From contig NZ_QUOK01000001.1 of the NCBI RefSeq assembly GCF_003390325.1, positions 1-64,000 of the forward strand: a stretch of 64,000 bases of DNA. The letters run 5' to 3'. This stretch comes from Rhodohalobacter sp. SW132 (GTDB lineage: Bacteria > Bacteroidota > Rhodothermia > Balneolales > Balneolaceae). Positions within the stretch are counted from its first letter, which is position 1. The number at the start of each line of letters is the position of its first letter. The position numbers and the translations under genes are program-made. Under the pieces are notes generated by a model. That model was not told the DNA's origin. It ran no database searches and was given only the letters and a program-made list of their open reading frames with translations. Of this stretch, positions 18,001 to 24,487 are shown one piece after another.

Positions 18001-18230
18001 AAAATATGCGAAAAGAGGCTGATTATGACGTAACCGATCGTATTGTGGTTGGCTACGAAGGATCAAACCTGCTCGAAGCGGCTATAACTGAACGACTGGA
18101 AACCATAAAAACGGAAACTCTTGCAGAACATTTAAAAAGTGAACTGCTCGAATCCCCTGACTTCATCAAAACATGGGATATAGAGGGTGAACCCTGCGAG
18201 ATTTCTATTCAACGAAAGATTAATAATTAA
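15060..18230 (+). CDS. ileS: Isoleucyl-tRNA synthetase
   Basis: Class I aminoacyl-tRNA synthetase charging tRNA-Ile, with a CP1 editing domain; cytoplasmic. The length is 1056 residues from ATG 15060. The frame is open back to 14949, but those codons do not resemble IleRS, and 'MSKKFDEVKQLAYPKAEVEIL' is the natural N-terminus. The HIGH-region signature is 'GPPTANGKPGIHH' (48-60), with HIGH degenerate as GIHH. KMSKS is intact at 601-605. The PPTANG form and the length fit the eukaryote-like IleRS2 branch usual in Bacteroidota, a branch in which mupirocin tolerance is common (family knowledge, not tested here). It leads the operon ileS-dksA-lspA with 11-bp gaps. Confidence 0.96.
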   Translation: MSKKFDEVKQLAYPKAEVEILNWWKENKIFAKSLKSRADGIPFTFFEGPPTANGKPGIHHVMARTVKDLFCRYKTLKGFRVDRKAGWDTHGLPVEIEVEKELGLDGRAQVQDYGVAEYNAKCRESVLKYKHLWDDLTNRMGYWVDLDNPYVTFENDYIESVWWAFKQLYEKDLVYKGYKIQWYSPGSGTVLSSHEVSLGYKETQDPSIYVKFPLDADPNVYFLAWTTTPWTIISNMALAVNPKLDYVKIRVEQDGKEEFLILAEGCLEDAIDGDYEIVDRYKGSDLTGWIYKPVFDYALKEFKKEDAWRVVEADYVTIDDGTGVVHTAPAFGADDFATAQKTDIPMFNPVNAEGRFEDVIEEFAGQWFKDADKEISRAIKEKGLMYKHETYLHNYPFDWRKGTPLMSYPVESWFIKTTDVKQKMVDYNKKINWKPESTGTGRFGTWLENNVDWAVSRQRYWGTPLPIWMSSKDPEYIECVGSVEELKKKAGLSDSEEIDLHRPYIDELTWDAPDGGTMVRVPDLMDVWFDSGAMPWAQWHYPFENKDKFKDNFPADFIAEGVDQTRGWFYTLHALGTMLFDKPAYNNVVSNGLVLDENGEKMSKSKGNTVDPFEMLQNYGADTVRWYMMSNSSPWENLKFGETGLQETQRKFFNTIVNTYSFFAMYANIDGFTYSGSPLPKSERTEMDRWITSRLNTTIKQVDEHLDEYEPTRAAREIEQFVEELSNWYVRRSRRRFWKEGKSINKTAAYQTLYECLTSLAKIMSPIAPFTGEWLFQKLNDVTGKDEKSVHLSFYPTVEETAIDKQLERRMEVARTVTSVVLRLRNQIDINVRQPLSKIILPMDEENRAMVEAVKDIILDEVNVKDIRFVDDDSGIVDKTAKPNFPKLGKRLGKRMKSVAAKIGSLTNEQIGIFEKAGSITLSLDDESEVLISSDELEIQRTGLEGWSVETQDGITVALDTEISEALLKEGMTREFMNRIQNMRKEADYDVTDRIVVGYEGSNLLEAAITERLETIKTETLAEHLKSELLESPDFIKTWDIEGEPCEISIQRKINN

Positions 18231-18241
18231 AGGATAGGCTT

Positions 18242-18646
18242 ATGGCATCTTCAAAAGATACCAAAAATAGCGGACGCGTTTCTCCATATACGGATGAAGA
18301 GCTCGAGTATTTTAAAGAGATCATCATAAAAAAACGCGATGAAGCTGAAAATGAGTTGAACACCCTTCAGAGCTCTCTGCGCGAAAGTATGGAGAATGCT
18401 TCCGATGAATCGGCGTATTCATTTCATATGGCAGATGCAGGTACAGACGCCCAGGAACGCGAAAAAACCTACATGCTATTCAACAGAACCAAGAAGTTTA
18501 TCCGTTACCTGGATGATGCATTGGTGCGTATTGAAAACAAAACGTATGGAGTATGTAAGGTGACCGGCAAAAAAATTGCCAAAGGACGCCTGGAGGCAGT
18601 ACCTCATACACAGCTCAGCATCGATGCTAAATTAAAACGCCGCTAA
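18242..18646 (+). CDS. DksA/TraR-family transcription factor with reduced zinc site
   Basis: A 134-residue DksA-like protein: an N-terminal coiled-coil region (about 18-95) with the acidic tip-like segment 'MADAGTDAQERE', followed by the C-terminal zinc-finger region. Classical DksA has four Cys. Here only Cys105 remains ('YGVCKVTGKKIAKGRLEAVPHTQ'), the partner positions being Thr, Ala/Val and His. This Cys-poor form is usual in Bacteroidota, where the fold is kept without a full C4 site. DksA proteins bind the RNA polymerase secondary channel and tune transcription with ppGpp. Its position between ileS and lspA (11-bp gap on each side) is the standard Bacteroidota arrangement. Confidence 0.92.
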   Translation: MASSKDTKNSGRVSPYTDEELEYFKEIIIKKRDEAENELNTLQSSLRESMENASDESAYSFHMADAGTDAQEREKTYMLFNRTKKFIRYLDDALVRIENKTYGVCKVTGKKIAKGRLEAVPHTQLSIDAKLKRR

Positions 18647-18657
18647 AAGGAAAGCTT

Positions 18658-19332
18658 TTGTCGCTACGAAAGAAGAAACTGCTGATACTATTCACACCTG
18701 TTCTGATCGTTTTTATACTGGATCAGGTTACGAAACAGCTCGTCCGGACAAACCCGGGCCTTCACCGTGTGAATGTAATTGACGGATGGCTCGCGCTGAA
18801 TTTTACCAAAAATCCGGGAATGGCAATGGGAATGGACTTTTTGTCAACTCCCGTGATTAGTATCGTAGCGATTGTAGCGACAATTGCAATTTTTGCGTAC
18901 ATCCTCTCCACCATGAAGGATGCAAACTTTGCATACCTGCTCTGTATGGGGTTGATACTGGGGGGAGCGCTCGGCAATATTTCAGACCGTATCTTTATGG
19001 GAATTGCAGGCGGATATGGCGGCGTGCTGGATGGTCATGTTGTGGATTTTATTCATTTTAACCTCACCATTGGCGAAACACCCGTATTCCCGTATATCTT
19101 CAATGTGGCCGATATTGCCATTACCACAGCAATTATTACCATGCTTGTGTTTCACAAACGGATTATGCCCGTGGATAACGAACCAAAGGATGATGAAATT
19201 CAAAGCGGGGAGACTGGGGGCATCGATTTACATCAGGAAAAAACTACCGAAAGAACAGAAGAGATAACGGCAAGCGAACCTGCAGATTCCGCTCCGGATT
19301 CTGCATCGGAGAGGCAAAAACCAGAATTGTAA
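18658..19332 (+). CDS. lspA: Lipoprotein signal peptidase II (LspA)
   Basis: Aspartyl protease of the inner membrane that removes signal peptides from diacylated prolipoproteins. The window has many predicted lipoproteins as substrates. The 224-residue protein has four membrane helices (about 9-24, 63-84, 92-108, 146-166). Conserved elements are 'NFTKNPGMAMG', 'GGALGNISDR' with Asn107, and the catalytic pair Asp130 ('HVVDFIHF') and Asp152 ('FNVADIAI'). The start is TTG 18658, preceded by AAAAGG; no better start exists. The C-terminal 50 residues are an acidic, low-complexity tail not needed in the family. It is the third gene of the ileS operon. Confidence 0.95.
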   Translation: MSLRKKKLLILFTPVLIVFILDQVTKQLVRTNPGLHRVNVIDGWLALNFTKNPGMAMGMDFLSTPVISIVAIVATIAIFAYILSTMKDANFAYLLCMGLILGGALGNISDRIFMGIAGGYGGVLDGHVVDFIHFNLTIGETPVFPYIFNVADIAITTAIITMLVFHKRIMPVDNEPKDDEIQSGETGGIDLHQEKTTERTEEITASEPADSAPDSASERQKPEL

Positions 19333-19413
19333 GCGGCACTAAACAATCTGTTGAATTTGATCTGCAAAGAGAGTTAATTCCTACTATGCTAACCTCATGC
19401 AGATGCCGCCTTC

Positions 19414-20184
19414 ATGCGAACCGACAGGGAATTAAAAGAACTACTCTATAAAGACGAGGCCGGGTTTTTACTGGCAGCCGCTCCTGTTATTGATAAAGTT
19501 GTCAATCGATTTGTTAACAATGGATTTATCCCCCGTCAGGATCGCAGCCAGCTGATGTCGCATATCCATGAATCGCTTTTAGATGGCAAAATCTCAGCCA
19601 TGCGAAGTCAATTCAACGGCCAGAGTTTGGTTTCAACCTACCTGACCCGAATTGTGTACAATCTCTGTGTTCGGTATGGCAAAAAGAACAGGAAATATAA
19701 CCAGGTAAACCAATTCCGGGCCGATGAACTGCATCAGAGAATTTCCGGGGACGATCCGCATAAAGAATCCGTACTGATTCAGGAGACAGAGCGGTTGAAC
19801 TACCTGATCACTCTTTATGGGGAGAAATCGGGACGCCTGGTTCTGCTATTGAAAATGGTGCTGCGCCTGAAAATTACCCGTGAAGATGTGCTCAACCCGT
19901 ATCCGCATGCAGAACAGGATCTGGCTGAATCGCTGATGGATGAATATCACCAGTTAATTGCCGAACCGGGACTGACAGATCAAAACTTGTTTGCAGGTAT
20001 TTCCCCCGGCATTAATCGGCTGGATCAAAAGGAGAATTCGCCGGATGCACTTCGCAAATGGATCGCATCAAAACTGGAAGAGCTGGCTGCAGCACTGAAT
20101 GCTCCCCCCTCCGGGGCAGCCTTTGATAAAGAGTCGGTTAAATTACTGGCTGAACAGTACTTCACAAAACTCCAAACCCGCTGA
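19414..20184 (+). CDS. Sigma-factor-like protein (region 2-like), probable partner of the CHAT locus
   Basis: A 256-residue soluble protein. Residues about 10-95 resemble sigma-70 region 2: helices with 'RQDRSQLMSHIHESLLDGKI' and 'SLVSTYLTRIVYNLCVRYGKKNRK', where ECF sigma factors have the helix that melts the -10 element. A recognisable region 4 HTH is missing; the C-terminal half (about 110-256) is helical and unfamiliar. Similar sigma-like proteins often precede a membrane anti-sigma-like gene in Bacteroidota. Here that gene follows after 48 bp, and a TPR-CHAT gene converges. Whether it still binds RNA polymerase is unknown. Confidence 0.6.
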   Translation: MRTDRELKELLYKDEAGFLLAAAPVIDKVVNRFVNNGFIPRQDRSQLMSHIHESLLDGKISAMRSQFNGQSLVSTYLTRIVYNLCVRYGKKNRKYNQVNQFRADELHQRISGDDPHKESVLIQETERLNYLITLYGEKSGRLVLLLKMVLRLKITREDVLNPYPHAEQDLAESLMDEYHQLIAEPGLTDQNLFAGISPGINRLDQKENSPDALRKWIASKLEELAAALNAPPSGAAFDKESVKLLAEQYFTKLQTR

Positions 20185-20232
20185 TGCGATGTATCTAATT
20201 AAAAAGAGAAAACATGTATTGAGAATCAAAAA

Positions 20233-20922
20233 ATGAGCATCCAAACAGATTCATATTTCAACAAAGATGGAAAGCTGAACGATAATGGCATTGCGCTGTG
20301 TGCGGAAGCTGTTGTTCTCGGCAAGATGGGTCAGCTTCCTGAAAGGTTGAGAAAAGCTGCTGAAGAGGACCCGGAAACAAGGAGAGAGATTGCTGCTCTT
20401 GCAACCCTTCTGGATAAACAAGAGCTGAAATCAGATTCACACCCTTTTTTTGATGCAGGGCATCAGGCGCGGGTATCTACATTCCCAACGCTCAAAGCAG
20501 TGGCTGTGATTTTGATGACCGTAATGCTTGGAACACTGATCGCCTATTTCAGCGGCCAGGTTGACCCTAATGATTCTGATCCGGTTAGGGAAGATTATTC
20601 TGAAAACTTTGAGCCCAATGTCTTCTTTGAATCGCTAACCGGTCAGACAACCCGTTCAGATGAACTGGAAATCCTGGAACCTGAACTGGATGCTGAAAAA
20701 CAGAATGGGATGAATTTCAGATGGGCCGCTGAGCAGGATGAGAATTTTAGCCTGATTATACTATCAAACCGCGGAGATGAAATCATTCGTGCCGATTCAC
20801 TCCATGATAGTTTCCGGCTGGAACAAGACTTGGTACCCGGACTCTACTATTGGCGCCTTGAAACGGGGGATGAGCTGATGTACGTGGGGAGGTTTACGGT
20901 TAGGCGATCAGGTGAGAGGTAA
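20233..20922 (+). CDS. Single-pass anti-sigma-like membrane protein
   Basis: A 229-residue protein. An acidic cytoplasmic N-terminus (1-83) contains 'GQLPERLRKAAEEDPETRREIAAL', similar to the helical N-termini of anti-sigma factors without a zinc motif. One transmembrane helix follows (about 86-107), then an extracytoplasmic tail. The tail ends in a beta-domain 'FRWAAEQDENFSLIILSNRG' to 'LVPGLYYWRLETGDEL' and 'YVGRFTV', a pattern seen in Bacteroidota anti-sigma-like proteins. It lies 48 bp after the sigma-like gene, so a sigma/anti-sigma pair is the simplest reading. This is inferred from layout; no motif proves it. Confidence 0.55.
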   Translation: MSIQTDSYFNKDGKLNDNGIALCAEAVVLGKMGQLPERLRKAAEEDPETRREIAALATLLDKQELKSDSHPFFDAGHQARVSTFPTLKAVAVILMTVMLGTLIAYFSGQVDPNDSDPVREDYSENFEPNVFFESLTGQTTRSDELEILEPELDAEKQNGMNFRWAAEQDENFSLIILSNRGDEIIRADSLHDSFRLEQDLVPGLYYWRLETGDELMYVGRFTVRRSGER

Positions 20923-20990
20923 TCAGGTGATAGGAGAAAGGTGACAGGTGGTAAGATTTTTGGTTTATGGTGGGATTGGGACACATTTTG

Positions 20991-21064
20991 TTGAACTGTT
21001 GAACTGTTGAACTGTTGAACTGTTGAACTGTTGAACTGTTGAACTGTTGAACTGTTGAACTGTT
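20991..21064. repeat. 8-bp tandem repeat, nine units of TTGAACTG
   Basis: Nine uninterrupted identical copies of TTGAACTG (20991-21062), followed by TTG. They fill the junction between the anti-sigma-like gene (stop at 20920-20922) and the convergent CHAT gene (stop at 21067-21069), outside both coding regions. A degenerate AGGTGATAGG-type repeat precedes them. Copy number is likely to vary between strains. Confidence 0.95.
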
Positions 21065-21066
21065 GG

Positions 21067-24000
21067 TTATTTTCCAATATGGATAAATCCGCTCCAGAAG
21101 CCGGGGAATGAGGTGGTTTCGTGTTCGATCATTCTAAGTTTTGCGAGGCGGAGGGCGTCGCGGGTGGGGTGGCCCTCAAGCAGCTCTTCGTAAAAGGCAA
21201 CCATCAAGTTTTTGGTCTGCTCATCGTACACTTTCCAGAGGGAAACGAGCAGTTCATCGGCTCCGGCATAGAGCCAGCTTCGAGTCATGGCCATAAGTCC
21301 TTCACCCCGGTGAACGCGGCCGATTCCGGTTTCGCATGCGCTCAGAATAACCAGCCCTGCATTTAACTGCATGCCAAGAAGCTCACCTGAATAGAGAATT
21401 GGATCACCCGGAGCATCGGGAGAATCGTGAAAAAGAAGACCGGAGAGACTGGGATGCCTGTCATCAATAAATCCATGTGTGGCTATGTGCAGGATTGAAT
21501 AGTTCTCTGCGGTGGACAAAAAGTTCGTTTTGGAAGCTTCTTCATCCAGGAAACGATCGAACGTGAAGCCACGGCTTTCAACCCGGTCTGAAATTGTAGA
21601 TATCTCATCCCTGCTAAACGGAAGCGGATTTGCATCGCGGGGATTTAATCCCAGGAAAAGCTCGCGTAAACTTCCATTTTCTACCGACAACCCCGGTTCA
21701 TCAAATGTCATCGCTGATGCTTCATCTGAGGAAGTACTATCAAATACCGGCGCAAATCCGGCGATTCGAATCTCGCTGGTGTCGGCAACGGTGAAAGGAT
21801 TTAAATCTGAATCCGGCTCACGATTCAAAAACAGGTCTGCGGAATATTGATATGAAATCGAGACATCTTTGACCAGGTAGGAAAAGGCCGAAAAATCTGT
21901 GGCCCGATCGGCAGGCGGATCTGAAGTGAGCAACGCTTCAAATGGAATGGTATAGAGTGGACCGTCGGGAATGATAGTGAGTGCATTTTTTCCCTCTAAA
22001 AGGTTTTCAAAAGAAGAGGTAAGTGTACGGTAGAGATCCGAGGCCGGTTTAATAAAGGCGGCAGGATCAGCCATCGAAAGCGATCTTCGTAGCTTTAAAA
22101 TATCTGCCTCGGTGCCGGCTAGGTCTATTTTTCCAAAGTGGTTGTTTTCGGGGTCTATCGCAAAGGAAAACAGGTGATCACTTCCGAAAAAATAGCTGAC
22201 AAACAGTTCATCATCATGCAATTTATCGCCGATCTCTGCAGGTGAAATAGAGGTTTTATTGTGACGAAGATCGTAGTAGTTGGGGTATTTTTGTTCCAGG
22301 TGGCGGACAAGTTGACTGTACTCCTCTCGTGCGTCAAAAAGCAGCGATCTAAAATCTGCATCCTGTTGATCGTGAGCTTCCTGTTTGAACTGTTCGAGGT
22401 TGTAAAACCGGATCTGCTCACTCAGGTCCTTTTCACGCAAAAGAAGACTGTCCGGCAAGCCACTATAGGAGATCGCCTGAACATCATAAATCGACTCGCG
22501 GAGAAGCGCAGACCGGTTTTGTTCAGATAATTTGAATGCGGTTTCTAAATATGAGGGATCTCCGCTCTCCGTGTAGGCCTGATGGAGGTCGTAAAGTGCA
22601 TTTTCAAACACGGAGTAGACCGTTTCTGTGAGTCTTATTTTAGACTCATCACTACGGTACTCTCGGCGAAGTTCAGAAGTGGCATCCGCAAAAAGTGTGT
22701 AGTGTTTCAGCAGCAGCTCATTATTCGCATTCCGGTTCCGAAGCAAGTCGAGACGGGCACGCAGCGTATGCTGCAACTCAGTCAGTGAGATCATATCATC
22801 CAGTTCGGGAAGGTCACTCGGACCTCCCGATTCAAAATCGTAGCTGTTAGCCGTGAGCGATTTTCTGAAAAAATGATCCGCTTCATCAGGAAGTGAAAGC
22901 GCAGCGTAAATCTCACCATGTTTGCGGTAAATTGCGGCAAGATCTCCATTCCGTTCACCGAAAAGATCGGCCTGGAGCTCTGCGGCGGCTTCAAGGTGTT
23001 GAAGCGCTGACTGTTGGTCATCTTGGTTGAGGTGCAGGTCGGCCAGTGAGTTCAAAAGCAGCACATGCCGATTGCTTTTTTCGCCCCAAATTTCGTCCGA
23101 CATCACAAGACCTTCACTGAACAGAAGTTCAGCCTCTTCAAAATCCCCGGTTTGAATGGCAATATCACCCAGGCGCCGGATACTGTCGAATAAATCGGGG
23201 TGGGTTGAATCAAAAAAATTTCTCCGGATTTCAAGCGATTGCGAATAATATTTCCGGGCTGATGCGGCATCACCCAGACCTTCGTAAACCGCGCCGATCG
23301 CTTCATAGGTTGTGGCTGTATGCGGATGGACTTCGCCCAGGTAACCCATGCGGATATCGAGCGCCCGAGTGTAGTAGTCGAGGGATTTTTCATGATCGCC
23401 GGTCTGCAGAAAGAGCTGCCCCATCGTAAAATAAAGATGTGAGGTAAGTGAAGGTGACGGGGAATCGAGCTGGTCTAACAAGTCGCGGCTTTGGTAGAGA
23501 TATTCCATCGCGCGCCGTGTATTCCCGCCGCTCAGCAGTGTGCTGGCAAGGTTGCCGATTATACCAATCGTTTGCTGGCTGGCCTGCGGTTCAGGGCCGA
23601 ATAACGTTAGCGCCTGTTCATACGACTGCACGCTTTTTTGATATCTGCCCAGTGATTGGTACAAAATCGCCAGGTTGTTGTGGCCGGTTGCTATCCACCC
23701 GGGATTTCCTCCCAGTTTTTCGCGGAGAACAACCGACTTCTCACAGTATTCCACAGCTACCGTGGGAAGTCCCATTCCGTGATATCCGCCGCAGATATTT
23801 CCGTACGCCCTGGCAACTCTGTAGTGCTCTTCGCCGTGCATATCACGGGCAAGATCGAGCATGCTGAACGATACCTGGATGGCATGCATGTACTCACCCA
23901 TCATAAAGTGAACCCTGAAAAGATTGTTATAGACCGGGAAGAGTTTCTCCCGGTCCACATCAAACCGTTCAACAGCACTCTGAATATTCAGGAGATTCTT

Positions 24001-24282
24001 TTTTGCAGACGTATACTCTTCGGTCTGAATATAGAGATCAGCAATTCTCTGGAGTGTGGCTGCATATTGATCATACTCTCCGGAATCTTTAAACGAGTAG
24101 GCAGCTATATCAAAATAGGCCAAAGCGCTGTCGATTCGGTTGACCTCAAGGTGTTCTTCCGCCTGTTCAAGAAAGATTTCAGCCGGAGTGGTCGGGTTCT
24201 GCGCGGTTGCCGGAAGTACGGCAAAAATGGCCGGAAGCCAGAGGAGTATCAATCCATATAAAATTGAGTAGCTGTTCTGCAT
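21067..24282 (-). CDS. Secreted TPR-CHAT caspase-like protein
   Basis: A 1071-residue protein with a signal peptide (cleavage near 'ATAQ', residue 27). Tetratricopeptide repeats span about 33-500 ('GHNNLAILYQSLGRYQKSVQSYEQAL'-type units), followed by a helical linker. A C-terminal CHAT domain (about 760-1071) has an intact caspase-like dyad: His936 in 'LHIATHGFIDD' and Cys983 in 'ILSACETGIG'. CHAT proteins are clan CD proteases; some are cleaved or activated by partners (separase, TPR-CHAT/Craspase), but most bacterial ones, including exported TPR forms, have unknown substrates. It is convergent with a sigma-like/anti-sigma-like pair, which suggests an envelope-signalling set. The protease activity is inferred from the dyad only. 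Confidence 0.93.
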   Translation of the reverse strand: MQNSYSILYGLILLWLPAIFAVLPATAQNPTTPAEIFLEQAEEHLEVNRIDSALAYFDIAAYSFKDSGEYDQYAATLQRIADLYIQTEEYTSAKKNLLNIQSAVERFDVDREKLFPVYNNLFRVHFMMGEYMHAIQVSFSMLDLARDMHGEEHYRVARAYGNICGGYHGMGLPTVAVEYCEKSVVLREKLGGNPGWIATGHNNLAILYQSLGRYQKSVQSYEQALTLFGPEPQASQQTIGIIGNLASTLLSGGNTRRAMEYLYQSRDLLDQLDSPSPSLTSHLYFTMGQLFLQTGDHEKSLDYYTRALDIRMGYLGEVHPHTATTYEAIGAVYEGLGDAASARKYYSQSLEIRRNFFDSTHPDLFDSIRRLGDIAIQTGDFEEAELLFSEGLVMSDEIWGEKSNRHVLLLNSLADLHLNQDDQQSALQHLEAAAELQADLFGERNGDLAAIYRKHGEIYAALSLPDEADHFFRKSLTANSYDFESGGPSDLPELDDMISLTELQHTLRARLDLLRNRNANNELLLKHYTLFADATSELRREYRSDESKIRLTETVYSVFENALYDLHQAYTESGDPSYLETAFKLSEQNRSALLRESIYDVQAISYSGLPDSLLLREKDLSEQIRFYNLEQFKQEAHDQQDADFRSLLFDAREEYSQLVRHLEQKYPNYYDLRHNKTSISPAEIGDKLHDDELFVSYFFGSDHLFSFAIDPENNHFGKIDLAGTEADILKLRRSLSMADPAAFIKPASDLYRTLTSSFENLLEGKNALTIIPDGPLYTIPFEALLTSDPPADRATDFSAFSYLVKDVSISYQYSADLFLNREPDSDLNPFTVADTSEIRIAGFAPVFDSTSSDEASAMTFDEPGLSVENGSLRELFLGLNPRDANPLPFSRDEISTISDRVESRGFTFDRFLDEEASKTNFLSTAENYSILHIATHGFIDDRHPSLSGLLFHDSPDAPGDPILYSGELLGMQLNAGLVILSACETGIGRVHRGEGLMAMTRSWLYAGADELLVSLWKVYDEQTKNLMVAFYEELLEGHPTRDALRLAKLRMIEHETTSFPGFWSGFIHIGK

Positions 24283-24487
24283 AGGATGTGAAATTAAATG
24301 AAACGACTGCGTGAAACACTCTCTCTGTTGCTTCCGATACCGGCCGGATCCGTGAACTGCAGATACAGATTTAACCAGCCATGTAAATAATGTAAAAAAA
24401 TTTCTCCAAAAGTCAGTTTAAAGTTGATCTAATACTAATAACGGCTCTTCAAAGAGAGTGAGACTCGTAAATTAAATCAATCCAATA

